A stretch of DNA of 64,000 nucleotides from Prauserella muralis (GCF_003202285.1 NZ_MASW01000007.1:954093-1018092), one strand, 5' to 3'; shown: positions 17,776 through 26,554, counted from the stretch's first letter. The notes: generated by a model not told the origin, from the sequence alone. A program made the numbers and translations.

Positions 17776-18276
17776 TTACGGGCTCGGGTAGATGGCGAGG
17801 TATAAGGCGAGCGCGCCGGCGTCCGGATCCAGGGGCCGGGCCGCGAACTCGTCGAGCAGGTCTCGCAACCTGCGCCGGAACTCCTCCTGCTGCTCGCGTG
17901 GCAGCCGCACGACCAGGCGCGACTGGTCCAGCTCGCCGGTGCCGGTCTCGGCGACCTCGGCCAGGAAGGCCTCCAGCATCGCCTCGGAGACGCCATCGTC
18001 GCCCAGGTTCTCCAGCCGCCACGACAGGCCGGTGCCCCGGTACGGGATCTCCTTGGCGCCGCGAGCGCCCTTGCGGGCGGGCTGCGGCTCGAGAAAGCCG
18101 GTGTCCACGAGCTTGCGGACGTGATGCAGCGTGGTCGCCGGGTCGCGCCCGAGTCGCTGGGCCAGCTCCTTGTTGGTCAGCGCCTCGCTGATGGTCAACC
18201 GGATGATGCGCAGCCGTATTCCCGAGGCGAGCGCGCTCGCCTCGGCCTCGGTCGCCTTCCTTCGCTCCGCGGGCAC
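17776..18276 (-). CDS. ArsR-type winged-helix transcriptional regulator
   Basis: About 166 residues. A winged helix-turn-helix (about residues 15-80, LTNKELAQRLGRDPATTLHHV) is followed by a charged C-terminal region of unknown fold. This is the ArsR/helix-turn-helix_20 type in which the effector region is not a metal site; no Cys cluster is present. It is divergent from the MFS gene with about 60 bp between, so it probably represses that transporter and itself. GTG at 18276 is my choice; a TTG at 18315 would overlap the candidate operator. Ligand unknown. Confidence 0.8.
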   Translation of the reverse strand: MPAERRKATEAEASALASGIRLRIIRLTISEALTNKELAQRLGRDPATTLHHVRKLVDTGFLEPQPARKGARGAKEIPYRGTGLSWRLENLGDDGVSEAMLEAFLAEVAETGTGELDQSRLVVRLPREQQEEFRRRLRDLLDEFAARPLDPDAGALALYLAIYPSP

Positions 18277-18300
18277 GTGGTCAGCGTACGGCCCGCACCG

Positions 18301-18316
18301 ATTGACACTTTCCAAT
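18301..18316. promoter_or_regulatory. Candidate operator/-35 between regulator and MFS gene
   Basis: An ATTG-N8-CAAT inverted repeat (ATTGACACTTTCCAAT) lies in the divergent spacer and overlaps a TTGACA hexamer at 18302-18307 that could be the -35 element for the MFS gene. It is probably where the ArsR-type regulator binds. The -10 element is not clear. Confidence 0.4.
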
Positions 18317-18338
18317 CACTCGCGCGACACTCGACAGG

Positions 18339-19571
18339 GTGAGCCGAGACTCTCTGTGGTTCCATCGCGACTTCCGGCGGCTGTGGGCGGGAGACACCGC
18401 GAGCCAGTTCGGCACGTTCACCGGGCGCACGGTGCTGCCGGTGCTGGCCGCCACGGTCCTCGCCGCGTCGCCGCTCGAGATGGGCCTGCTGACGGCGGCG
18501 GAGAACGCCGCGTTCCTGCTGCTCGGTCTGCCAGCCGGGGTGTGGGTCGACCGGATGCGGCGCAGGAACCTCATGGTGCGCGCCGACCTGATGCGCGGGA
18601 CGTTGCTGCTCAGCCTGCCCGTGGCCTGGTGGCTGGACGTGCTGACGCTGCCGCAGTTGCTGGTCACGGCCCTGCTGGTGAGCGTCTGCACGCTGTTCTT
18701 CGACGTCGCCTACCAGTCGTACCTGCCGTCGCTGGTGGGCAGGGCGAGGCTCGTGGAGGGCAACGCGAAGCTGCAGGCCAGCCAGGCGGTCGCGAACGTG
18801 ACCGGTCCTGGCATCGCCGGGGCGCTCGCACAGGCCCTCGGCGCGGCCAACGCCGTCACCGCGGTCGGGTTCGGCTACGTGACGTCGGCCGCGTTCCTGC
18901 GGCGCATCCGCGCCGACGAGCCCGCGCCGCCTCCCCGGGACGGCACACGGCTGCGCGCCCAGGTCGCCGAGGGGCTGCGGTTCGTCTTCGGCAACACCAC
19001 CCTGCGCGCCATCACGCTGTGCACGGCCTCCGGCAACTTCGCGGGCGGTGCGTTCACGGCCGTCGAGGTGCTGTTCCTGACCCGGACCGTGGGGCTCACC
19101 CCGGCCGGTGTCGGTGCCGTGCTGGCGGCGGGCGGCGTCGGCGGTGTGGCGGGCGCGCTGACGGCGGGCTGGTGGACGCGGTGGGCGGGTCAGGCGCGTG
19201 CGGTGTGGGTCGTGCCGCTGCTCACGTGGCCCGCGCAGCTGCTCATCGCGCTCGCGGCGCCCGGCTGGCGTGCGGTGCTCGCGGGGGCGGGCCTTGCGGT
19301 GGCCGGCTACGGCATCGTGGTCTACAACGTGGCCCAGGTCAGCTACCGGCAGGCGGTGTGCCCCGACCGGCTGCTCGGGCGGATGAACGCGAGCGTGCGG
19401 TTCGTCGTGTGGGGCACACTGCCCGTCGGCGGCCTGCTCGGCGGGGTGCTCGGCGAGCTGATCGGCGTTCCCGCGACGGTGTGGATCACCTGCTCGGCAC
19501 TGTCCGTGGCCGGGCTGTGGGTGGTGTTCTCGCCGCTGCGCACGATGCGCGACGTCCCGGCTGCGCTGTGA
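18339..19571 (+). CDS. MFS transporter (drug-efflux type)
   Basis: 410 residues with about 12 hydrophobic segments. The N terminus (FHRDFRRLWAGDTASQFGT) and the loop GVWVDRMRRRNLM, equivalent to MFS motif A, place it in the MFS_3/enterobactin-exporter-like group common in actinobacteria as drug or siderophore exporters. The GTG start overlaps no other gene. It is divergent from the ArsR-type regulator, which likely controls it. Substrate unknown. The stop codon is followed within 5 bp by the palindromic repeat at 19576. Confidence 0.88.
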   Translation: MSRDSLWFHRDFRRLWAGDTASQFGTFTGRTVLPVLAATVLAASPLEMGLLTAAENAAFLLLGLPAGVWVDRMRRRNLMVRADLMRGTLLLSLPVAWWLDVLTLPQLLVTALLVSVCTLFFDVAYQSYLPSLVGRARLVEGNAKLQASQAVANVTGPGIAGALAQALGAANAVTAVGFGYVTSAAFLRRIRADEPAPPPRDGTRLRAQVAEGLRFVFGNTTLRAITLCTASGNFAGGAFTAVEVLFLTRTVGLTPAGVGAVLAAGGVGGVAGALTAGWWTRWAGQARAVWVVPLLTWPAQLLIALAAPGWRAVLAGAGLAVAGYGIVVYNVAQVSYRQAVCPDRLLGRMNASVRFVVWGTLPVGGLLGGVLGELIGVPATVWITCSALSVAGLWVVFSPLRTMRDVPAAL

Positions 19572-19575
19572 GCGC

Positions 19576-19628
19576 GAGCCGAAGGGCACCTTCGGTACCG
19601 GTCGCGTACCCAAGGTGACCTTCGGCTC
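19576..19628. repeat. Dispersed palindromic repeat, copy 1 (bidirectional terminator-like)
   Basis: An inverted repeat with 23-nt arms (19576-19598 and 19606-19628) and a 7-nt loop, beginning GAGCCGAAGGGCACCTT. It lies between convergent genes (MFS and dapF). A second copy with the same geometry and closely similar arms is at 48738-48790. The likely role is a bidirectional terminator, but the sequence conservation exceeds what termination alone needs. Confidence 0.85.
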
Positions 19629-19673
19629 GGCGACGGGCCGGGCGAGGGTGGCGGGAGCGGTCGATCCGGCGGC

Positions 19674-20504
19674 CTACGGCAGGCTGTTCCACCACGTCTC
19701 GTCGAGCTCGCCGCGGGCGACGATCACGGCGGGCCCGGTGAGCGTGGACGCTCCCCGCTCCACGGTGACCTCGACCCTGCCGCCAGGAATGTCCACTGTG
19801 GACGATCCGTGGTCGGTGCCCGCGAGGTGCAACGCGGCGGCGACGGCCGCCACCGTGCCGGTGCCGCACGCCCGCGTCTCGCCCACACCCCGCTCGTGGA
19901 CGCGCATGCGCAGCGCCCGCGGGCCGAGCACGTTGACGAACTCGAGGTTCACGCCGTCCGGGAAGACGTCGCCGTCGAAGCGGGGCTGCTCGCGCAGGTC
20001 CAGCCCGGACACGTCGTCGTCCAGCGCGGAGACCAGGTGCGGGTTGCCGACGTCGACCGCGACGCCGGACAGCTCGCGGTCCCCGACGATGGCCACCGAG
20101 GTGCCGGTGATCCGGGCGGGTCCCATGTGGACGGTCACGGAACGGTCCGGGTGGACTCGCACCCGCCGGTCGCCCGCACGCGTACCCACGCTGAAGTCCG
20201 GGCCGGTTTCCAGGTCGGCCTCCACGAGATACCTGGCGAACACGCGCACGCCGTTGCCGCACATCTCGGCAAGCGAGCCGTCGGCGTTGCGGTAGTCCAT
20301 GAACCACCCGGCACCCGAGTGCGCACCCTCCTCGAGGGCGGCCGAGCGCACGACGCGCAGCACACCGTCCGCGCCGAGCCCGCGTTGCCGGTCGCAGAGT
20401 GCGGCGACGCGGGCGGGCGTCAGCTCCAGTGCGCCGGAGGCGTCGGGCAACAGCACGAAGTCGTTCTGCGTGCCGTGCCCCTTGAGGAACTCGATGCCAC
20501 CCAT
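19674..20504 (-). CDS. dapF: Diaminopimelate epimerase
   Basis: 276 residues. It interconverts LL- and meso-diaminopimelate for lysine and peptidoglycan synthesis. The two catalytic cysteines are visible: Cys82 in AEMCGNGVR and Cys213 in RACGTGT. The N terminus FLKGHGTQNDFVLLPD is diagnostic. ATG at 20504 matches family starts; the frame is open to 20540. It lies 10 bp downstream of miaA on the same strand, in the conserved miaA-dapF pair. Confidence 0.97.
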   Translation of the reverse strand: MGGIEFLKGHGTQNDFVLLPDASGALELTPARVAALCDRQRGLGADGVLRVVRSAALEEGAHSGAGWFMDYRNADGSLAEMCGNGVRVFARYLVEADLETGPDFSVGTRAGDRRVRVHPDRSVTVHMGPARITGTSVAIVGDRELSGVAVDVGNPHLVSALDDDVSGLDLREQPRFDGDVFPDGVNLEFVNVLGPRALRMRVHERGVGETRACGTGTVAAVAAALHLAGTDHGSSTVDIPGGRVEVTVERGASTLTGPAVIVARGELDETWWNSLP

Positions 20505-20514
20505 GGGATCAAGA

Positions 20515-21417
20515 TTACGGGGCCACCGCCGCGAGCACATGATCGGTCAGGTTCCCGTCGGCGCCGTCGAACCACCGGATGCGGTCGTCGCGCCGGAACC
20601 ACGACCGCTGCCTGCGCACGAAGCGCCGGGTGGCCTGCGCCGTCGCCTCGGCGGCCGCACCGAGATCGCCTCCGGAGTCCAGCGCGTCGAGCACCTGCTG
20701 GTAGCCGAGCGCCCGCGAGGCCGTCCTGCCCTCGCGCAGGCCACGGGCCTCCAGCGCCCGGACCTCGTCGACCAGCCCGGCCGCGAACATGTGCTCGACC
20801 CTCCGGTCCACCCGCGCGTCGAGCTCGGCGACGTCGCGGTCGACGCCGACCAGCACCGTTCCGTACCGGGGTTCGCCCGGTTTCGGCAGGTTCGCCGAGA
20901 ACGGCTCGCCGGTGATCGCGATGACCTCCAGTGCCCGCACGATGCGCCGGACGTTGGACGGCAGGATCGCCTCGGCCGCGGCCGGGTCGGCCTCCGCCAG
21001 CCGCGCGTACAGCCGTCGCGTTCCGTGCCTGCGCGCCTCGTCCTCCAGCTGCGCCCGCACCCCGGGATCGGTGCCGGGAAAGCGCAGGTCGTCGACCACG
21101 GCCTGGACGTAGAGGCCGGAGCCGCCCACGAACACGGGCACCCGTCCCCGCGCGAGCAGCTCTTCGATGACGGCACGCGCGTCGCGCTGGTAGGCCGCCA
21201 CCGACGCCGTCTCGGTCACGTCGAGCACGTCGAGCAGGTGGTGCGGCACTCCCCTGCGCTCCTCCGGCGTCGCCTTGGCCGTCCCGATGTCCATGCCGCG
21301 GTAGAGCTGCATCGCATCGGCGTTGACCACCTCGCCGCCGAGCGCGAGCGCGAGCTCCACGCCCAGCGCGGTCTTGCCCGTGGCGGTGGGACCGACGACG
21401 GCGACCGGCCGGATCAC
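20515..21417 (-). CDS. miaA: tRNA dimethylallyltransferase
   Basis: 300 residues. It transfers a dimethylallyl group to A37 of tRNAs reading UNN codons. MiaB, encoded at 43681-45162, then thiolates the product. The P-loop is GPTATGKT at about residues 8-15, and the characteristic DAMQLYRGMDIGTAK and VGGSGLY motifs follow. GTG at 21417 overlaps the stop codon of the upstream Rv2728c-like gene (GTGA), so the two are translationally coupled. The ORF could extend to 21525, but that would run antisense-free into the neighbour and lacks conservation. Confidence 0.96.
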   Translation of the reverse strand: MIRPVAVVGPTATGKTALGVELALALGGEVVNADAMQLYRGMDIGTAKATPEERRGVPHHLLDVLDVTETASVAAYQRDARAVIEELLARGRVPVFVGGSGLYVQAVVDDLRFPGTDPGVRAQLEDEARRHGTRRLYARLAEADPAAAEAILPSNVRRIVRALEVIAITGEPFSANLPKPGEPRYGTVLVGVDRDVAELDARVDRRVEHMFAAGLVDEVRALEARGLREGRTASRALGYQQVLDALDSGGDLGAAAEATAQATRRFVRRQRSWFRRDDRIRWFDGADGNLTDHVLAAVAP

Positions 21418-22121
21418 CGGCGCTCCCAGGCCGCGACGTGGTAGGCGACGCCGAGCGGCGCGTCCGAGTACAGCAGCCTGCCCCGCCAGTGCGGCGCCGC
21501 GCGGGCGAGCCCGGCCAGCACCCACCAGGGCGTCAGACCCTGCACACCCAGCTCGGCGGCGAGCGCGTGGTCGACGGCCAGCAACGCCTCCGGGTCGGCA
21601 CCGGCGAGCGCCGCGGCGACCTTGCCGTCGAAGTCGCTGGCCCGCGCGTCGGTCCAGCCCGGCGGCGCGGTCTCGTGCCGGTTCGAGCCGTCGCCCAGCA
21701 CCAGCAGGCCGACGTCGTCGCGCACCGAGGACAGGCGTTCACCCAGCGCGACACACTCGGCCTGGCTCGCCGTGAAGGGCACCAGCTCGACCCGGACGGA
21801 GCGGGCACCCGCCCGTTCCCGCAGCCAGCCCGCCACGAGCGCGGGCAACGGCAGGTCGGCGGGCTGCCCAGGGGCCACCCCGTCGCTGAGCGCGACCGGG
21901 ACGTCGACGCCGAACCCGCGGAAGGACGCCCGGACGCCCGGCTCGATCACGGCGGCCGCCGAGGCCGCTCCGATGGCGATCCAGTCCCGCGCGTGGCGGG
22001 CGAGCTCCCCGGTCGCGGCGAGGCAGGCGTCGCGGACGGCGGCGGTCTGCGCCGCCGCTCCGGCGACGAGTTCCGGTACCAAGAGGGGAGGATGAGGCAC
22101 CACGACCGCACGCGTGATCAC
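21414..22121 (-). CDS. Extradiol dioxygenase class III subunit B-like protein (Rv2728c-like)
   Basis: 235 residues. The fold resembles the LigB/class III extradiol ring-cleavage dioxygenase catalytic subunit, with AVVVPHPPLLVPEL at the N terminus and LGDGSNRHE in the middle. Such actinobacterial proteins sit next to miaA in many genomes (M. tuberculosis Rv2728c), but their reaction is unknown. GTG at 22121 places the conserved VPHPPLL motif nine residues in. It is coupled to miaA by a 4-bp GTGA overlap. A role in tRNA modification is possible from context only. Confidence 0.8.
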   Translation of the reverse strand: MITRAVVVPHPPLLVPELVAGAAAQTAAVRDACLAATGELARHARDWIAIGAASAAAVIEPGVRASFRGFGVDVPVALSDGVAPGQPADLPLPALVAGWLRERAGARSVRVELVPFTASQAECVALGERLSSVRDDVGLLVLGDGSNRHETAPPGWTDARASDFDGKVAAALAGADPEALLAVDHALAAELGVQGLTPWWVLAGLARAAPHWRGRLLYSDAPLGVAYHVAAWERR

Positions 22122-22165
22122 GCGTTCCGAGGTTACCCGCAGCGCCCATGGAGGTACGTCTTGAG

Positions 22166-22175
22166 GCATACAGTA
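22166..22175. promoter_or_regulatory. Single GCATACAGTA element resembling the island operator
   Basis: GCATACAGTA, which is TGTATGC on the complement, lies in the 172-bp divergent spacer between the Rv2728c-like gene and the DUF349 gene. It is identical to 10 bases of the operator in front of the MFS gene at 43118. It lacks the GGTA second element, so it may be a weak or chance site. Confidence 0.25.
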
Positions 22176-22293
22176 CCGAGAACCGCGCTGACCTGTTTGA
22201 ATGCGGGCCTGGAACCCGTATCCGCAACACCCGGCCCCGCCGTCGGCGGGGCGCCCGCGCAGCCGCGGGCCGACAGGCGATAAGGAGCCGGCC

Positions 22294-23610
22294 ATGGCCG
22301 AGCAGAACAGCCCCCACGGCACCGATGTTCCGGCGCCGCACCAGGTGCCCCACACCCATGCCGGCGCGCACGCGCCCGCGGTGCCTGCCGCCGAGGCCCA
22401 CCCGTCGCGCTGGGGGCGCATCGACGAGGACGGGACCGTCTACGTCCGGACCAGCGACGGCGAGCGCGCGATCGGCGTCTGGCAGGCAGGCTCGGCCGAC
22501 GAGGGGCTGATGCACTTCGCGCGCAAGTTCGACGACCTGCGCACCGAGGTCGAGCTGCTGGAGACACGCCTGAACTCGGGAGCGGGTGACCCGAAGCAGG
22601 CCCTGTCGAGCGCGACGCAGCTGCGGGAGAAGCTGGCCGACGCGGCGGTCATCGGCGACCTGGACGCGTTGCGGGCGCGGGTGGAGGAGGTCATCGGCCA
22701 CGCGGAGCGGGCACTGGCCGAGGTGAAGCAGGAGCGCGAGAAGGCGCGCGCGGCGGCCATCGCCCGCAAGGAGGCGCTGGCGGAGGAGGCCGAGCAGATC
22801 GCGGCGACCTCGACGCAGTGGAAGGCGGCGGGCGACCGGCTGCGCGCGATCCTCGACGAGTGGAAGACCGTCAAGGGCGTCGACCGCAAGACCGACGACG
22901 AGCTGTGGAAGCGGTTCTCCAAGGCCCGCGAGTCGTTCAACCGGCGGCGCGGGTCGCACTTCGCCGAGCTCGACAAGCAGCGGGTGGCGGCCAAACGGCG
23001 CAAGGAGGAGCTGATCGCCGAGGCGGAGTCGATGTCCGACTCCACGGACTGGGGTCCCACGGCGGCCAGGTACAAGGAGCTGATGGCCGAGTGGAAGGCC
23101 GCGGGCCGGGCTCCGAAGGACGCCGACGAGGCGCTGTGGCAACGGTTCCGCGCCGCCCAGGACGCCTTCTTCGCGCGCCGCTCGGCGGTGTTCTCCGAGC
23201 GCGACGCCGAGTTCGCCGAGAACGCGACGCGCAAGGAGGAGCTGCTCACCGAGGCCGAGAAGATCGATCCGGGCGCCAACCTGGAGGCGGCCAAGGCGCA
23301 GCTGCGCAAGATCCAGGAGCGCTGGGACGAGATCGGCAAGGTGCCGAGGGACCGCATCCGGGAACTGGACGGGCGGCTCAAGGCGGTGCAGGACCGGGTG
23401 CGCTCCGCCGAGGACTCGAAGTGGCGGCGCACCGACCCGGAGGCGCAGGCGAGGGCCGCGCAGTTCCGCGAGCGCGTCGAGCAGTTCGAGGCGCAGGCGG
23501 CCAAGGCCCGCGCGGCGGGTGACGAGCGGCGGGCCACGCAGGCCGAGGCGCAGGCGGCCCAGTGGCGCGAGTGGATGGAGACCGCCGAGAAGGCCGTCGC
23601 CGACCGGTGA
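22294..23610 (+). CDS. DUF349 coiled-coil protein (Rv2731-like)
   Basis: 438 residues, highly charged and largely helical. Several DUF349 repeats are visible (WKTVKGVDRKTDDELWKRF, WKAAGRAPKDADEALWQRF, WDEIGKVPRDRIRELDGRL), starting near residues 188, 262 and 341. The family is widespread and its molecular role unsettled. M. tuberculosis Rv2731 is the positional counterpart. ATG at 22294 follows AAGGAG. This is the last gene of the conserved block before the accessory island begins. Confidence 0.88.
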   Translation: MAEQNSPHGTDVPAPHQVPHTHAGAHAPAVPAAEAHPSRWGRIDEDGTVYVRTSDGERAIGVWQAGSADEGLMHFARKFDDLRTEVELLETRLNSGAGDPKQALSSATQLREKLADAAVIGDLDALRARVEEVIGHAERALAEVKQEREKARAAAIARKEALAEEAEQIAATSTQWKAAGDRLRAILDEWKTVKGVDRKTDDELWKRFSKARESFNRRRGSHFAELDKQRVAAKRRKEELIAEAESMSDSTDWGPTAARYKELMAEWKAAGRAPKDADEALWQRFRAAQDAFFARRSAVFSERDAEFAENATRKEELLTEAEKIDPGANLEAAKAQLRKIQERWDEIGKVPRDRIRELDGRLKAVQDRVRSAEDSKWRRTDPEAQARAAQFRERVEQFEAQAAKARAAGDERRATQAEAQAAQWREWMETAEKAVADR

Positions 23611-23625
23611 CCGGCTCGACGGGGG

Positions 23626-23671
23626 GTGACCGGCCGGTGCCCGCCGGATGAGCGGAGCACGGGCCGGTCAC
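23626..23671. terminator. Bidirectional hairpin between DUF349 and the ACAD operon
   Basis: Arms 23626-23640 and 23657-23671 (15 nt, one mismatch; GTGACCGGCCGGTGC against GCACGGGCCGGTCAC) with a 16-nt loop, between two convergent genes. It marks the boundary between the conserved block and the island. Confidence 0.65.
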
Positions 23672-23697
23672 CGCCGCCGCGCCCGTGGTGGGAGCGG

Positions 23698-24744
23698 TCA
23701 GGTGGCGTAGAGGGCGGCTCCGAGGTGTTCCAGGACGGTGTCCTGGGTCGGTGGCACGGCGTAGGCGGCCCTGGCGTCGCGGAAGCGGCGCTCGACACCG
23801 GCCGCGCCGGACGGCGCGGCCGCCTGGCACACCTTCATCGCCAGGTCGGTGACGCCGATGGCCGTCTGGACCGCGGCGGCCCGCAGGGCGAGCAGTGCCT
23901 CGTGCGTGCCCCGTCCCGGCCACGCCACCGCGTCGGCCGCGCCGGTGAACATGCCGCGCACCGAGTCGGCGCGCACCTTCATCCGCGCCAGTTCGGCCAG
24001 TACCGACGGCCGTCGCGCCCCCGCCTCGCTGACCAGCCGGGCGCTCGCCTCGACGGCGCTGTCCATGATGCCCAGGCTGACCGCCGCGCCGAGCACCGCG
24101 AACCACGGGAAGGCCACGTCGCGCACGATGCGGGCGCCATCGGCGGAGAGCAGCGCGTCCGCGGGCACCGTCACCGGGTCGGCGGCCACCGGTGCGGCGC
24201 AGGCGCCGCGCAACCCGAGCGTCTCCCCCGTGGCGGGGACGAGCAGGCCGGGAGCACCGGCCGCCACGAGCCACAGCTGCTCGCCGCTCGACCACACGTA
24301 GCTGTCTGCGTGCCCGGCGGCGGCCACCCACGCGTGACGGCCGTGCAGGTCGGCGACCCCGCCACGCACCCGGGCGGCTCCCGCTCCGCCCAGCAGGTGC
24401 ACCGCGACCGTGCACAGATGCCGTCCGGCCGCGACCTCGGCGCGCAGCCCACGAGGTGCGCACTCCTCCAGCACGGCCACGGCCGTCAGGTGCGACTGGA
24501 GCACCGTCGCGGTGGACGCGCATTCGCGGGCGACGCGCCGCACGACGTCGGCGGCCTCCCGCAGCCACAACCCGCCTCCGCCGAGCTCCCGCGCCACGGT
24601 GCAGCCGAGGACACCCGCGCCGGCGAGGGCCGCCAAGCCGGCGCGGGGAAACCGTGCTCCCCTGTCGATCTCCCCCGCGGCCGGGCCCACCACGTCCGCG
24701 AGCACGCGGGCGAGCGGGTCCCGGCAGGCGGGTTCGCCGCTCAT
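23698..24744 (-). CDS. Reduced acyl-CoA dehydrogenase family protein
   Basis: 348 residues of the acyl-CoA dehydrogenase fold: an N-terminal helical domain, a middle beta domain (VAVHLLGGAGAARVRGGVAD region) and a C-terminal helical bundle. It is shorter than typical dehydrogenases (about 380-400), and the C-terminal YEGT segment that carries the catalytic base in many members reads AVPPTQDT here. It may therefore not be a classical dehydrogenase. ATG at 24744 overlaps the stop of the upstream half-ALDH gene (ATGA), as that gene overlaps the PanE-like gene: three genes translated as a unit. The operator at 26559 lies in front of the first gene. Confidence 0.75.
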   Translation of the reverse strand: MSGEPACRDPLARVLADVVGPAAGEIDRGARFPRAGLAALAGAGVLGCTVARELGGGGLWLREAADVVRRVARECASTATVLQSHLTAVAVLEECAPRGLRAEVAAGRHLCTVAVHLLGGAGAARVRGGVADLHGRHAWVAAAGHADSYVWSSGEQLWLVAAGAPGLLVPATGETLGLRGACAAPVAADPVTVPADALLSADGARIVRDVAFPWFAVLGAAVSLGIMDSAVEASARLVSEAGARRPSVLAELARMKVRADSVRGMFTGAADAVAWPGRGTHEALLALRAAAVQTAIGVTDLAMKVCQAAAPSGAAGVERRFRDARAAYAVPPTQDTVLEHLGAALYAT

Positions 24745-25442
24745 CCCGGCGCCCTGCGCGTGACGGCACGAACGAGCGCCGCGCCGCGCTCGGCGTCCAC
24801 CGGGTGGGAGACGCAGCCGACGACGTCGAGCCTGCCCAGCGCGTCGTCCACGGCGGGCCCGCCCGCGACGAGCGTGAGCGGGAGGCCGTGCGGGCCCGCG
24901 AGCGCGACGGCGAGCGCCAGGAAACGCACGCCGCCCGCCTCGGGCGCCTTGACGATCGCCGCGTTCCCCGCGAGCGCCTGCACCAGCGCCGCCCGCACGA
25001 GGACGGGAGCCGGGCAGTCGCGGGCCGGGATGTTGCTGACGGGGCCGCGCAGCGGCACCCGTCCGGCAACGGCTTGCCCGATGCCCGCGAGCTGCCCGCG
25101 CACCCCGCCGAGACACCGGTCGACGGCGGCGGTGGCCGCTGTCACCGCCGTGCCGGTCTCCTCGGCGAGCAGGTGGGCCAGCAGGTCGCGGCGCGCGTCC
25201 AGGTCGCCGAGCGCGGCGGTGACGCGCGCGGTGCGCTCGGCGAGCGGAGCGAGGGACCAGGTGCGGTGCTCGTTGAACGCGGCGCGCACGGCACGTGCCG
25301 CGTCGGCGGGCTGCAGGCCGGCCGGGCCCTCGCGGCGCCACAGGCCCGCCCAGTAGTGCAGCGGCCGATCGCCGTCGAAGGCCTCGGGCGCCAGCGTGGC
25401 GGCCCGCTCGGACATCGACGCGGTCTCCACCGTGAGGGTCAT
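24741..25442 (-). CDS. Half-length aldehyde dehydrogenase-like protein (NAD-binding part only)
   Basis: 233 residues resembling only the N-terminal half of an aldehyde dehydrogenase. It has the NIPARD segment near residue 137 and GNAAIVKAPEAGGV (the GNxxxxKPSE region) near 160, followed by the Rossmann-like VVGCVSH stretch. It ends before the catalytic Cys domain that family members of about 480 residues carry. Start and stop are neatly coupled by 4-bp ATGA overlaps on both sides, which argues for a maintained gene rather than a random truncation. It may work as a nucleotide- or CoA-binding subunit with its neighbours; that is inference. Confidence 0.6.
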   Translation of the reverse strand: MTLTVETASMSERAATLAPEAFDGDRPLHYWAGLWRREGPAGLQPADAARAVRAAFNEHRTWSLAPLAERTARVTAALGDLDARRDLLAHLLAEETGTAVTAATAAVDRCLGGVRGQLAGIGQAVAGRVPLRGPVSNIPARDCPAPVLVRAALVQALAGNAAIVKAPEAGGVRFLALAVALAGPHGLPLTLVAGGPAVDDALGRLDVVGCVSHPVDAERGAALVRAVTRRAPG

Positions 25443-26443
25443 CGCGCACCTCCCTGTGCGGCCAGCGCGGGCGCCGCGGTGACGCCCGCGTTGAGCAGGT
25501 CTGCGAGTGCGTTCACCACCTGCAGCGTCGGCACGGCCACGTCGGCCATCGCGGCGAGCTCCACCACGGCGGTGAGGATCGCGTCGAGCTCGAGCGGCTT
25601 GCCCTTCTCCAGGTCCTGCAACGTGGACGTCTTGTGCTCGCCGGTGCGCTCGGCGCCCGCGAGCCTGCGTTCGATCGAGATGTCGGTGTGCACGCCGAGC
25701 GCCGCGGCCACGTCGAGGGTCTCGCGCATCATCTCCACGACGAGCGCCCTGGTGTTGTCGTGCCGGCAGATCGCGGCCATCGTCGCGCGCGCGAGCGCGC
25801 TGATGGGGTTGAACGCGATGTTGCCCATGAGCTTGACCCAGATGTCGTGGCGGAGCTCGGGCTCGACGGGGCACTTGAGGCCGCCCGCGATCATGGCCTC
25901 GGAGAACTCCGTGCAGCGCGCGGAGATCGAACCGTCCGGCTCGCCGATCGACAGCCGGGTGCCCTCCAGATGCCGGATGACGCCCGGCTCGGCGATCTCG
26001 GTGGCGGCGTAGACGACGCAGCCGATGGCCCGCTCGGGCGGCATCACCGCGCTGACGGAGCCGCCGGGGTCGACGGCCTCGATGCGCCTGCCCTCGAACG
26101 GCCCCGGCACGCCGTGGAAGTACCACCACGGGATGCCGTTCTGCGCGGCGATGAGCGAGGTGTGCTCGGCCAGCATCGGTTCCAGCAGCGGGCCCGCGCT
26201 CGCGTACTGGTTGGCCTTGAGACCGAGGAAGACGTGGTCGACGGGGCCGACCTCGGCCGGGTCGTCGGTGGCGTGCGGATGGGCGACGAAGTCCCCTCGG
26301 GGACTGACCACGCGCACACCGGACGAACGCATGGCCTGCAGATGGGGGCCGCGGGCGATGAGGTGCACCTCGGCTCCCGCGCGGTGAAGGCTGGCGCCGA
26401 CATATGCGCCGATGGCGCCGGCACCGAGAACAGCAACTTTCAC
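25439..26443 (-). CDS. Ketopantoate reductase family protein (PanE-like)
   Basis: 334 residues. The NAD(P) motif GAGAIG is at residues 7-12, and the C-terminal catalytic domain has the conserved Lys in HDIWVKLMGNIAFNP. The family reduces 2-oxo acids. In its genuine PanE form it makes pantoate, but no other pantothenate gene is nearby. As I recall, a paralogue called panE2 is needed for oxalate use in Methylobacterium extorquens, which fits this island. GTG at 26443 follows GGAG; the upstream frame to 26578 crosses the operator and is not real. First gene of a three-gene coupled operon. Confidence 0.85.
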   Translation of the reverse strand: MKVAVLGAGAIGAYVGASLHRAGAEVHLIARGPHLQAMRSSGVRVVSPRGDFVAHPHATDDPAEVGPVDHVFLGLKANQYASAGPLLEPMLAEHTSLIAAQNGIPWWYFHGVPGPFEGRRIEAVDPGGSVSAVMPPERAIGCVVYAATEIAEPGVIRHLEGTRLSIGEPDGSISARCTEFSEAMIAGGLKCPVEPELRHDIWVKLMGNIAFNPISALARATMAAICRHDNTRALVVEMMRETLDVAAALGVHTDISIERRLAGAERTGEHKTSTLQDLEKGKPLELDAILTAVVELAAMADVAVPTLQVVNALADLLNAGVTAAPALAAQGGAR

Positions 26444-26554
26444 GTTGACTCCGTTCTTGGCCGTTCTTGCGTCAGCTCGTGATGTGGAGACAGGTGTCCC
26501 TTTCGCGGATTTCGACGGATCGCGCCGGAAAGGGAAAGCGACTTGCGAGCGGGT

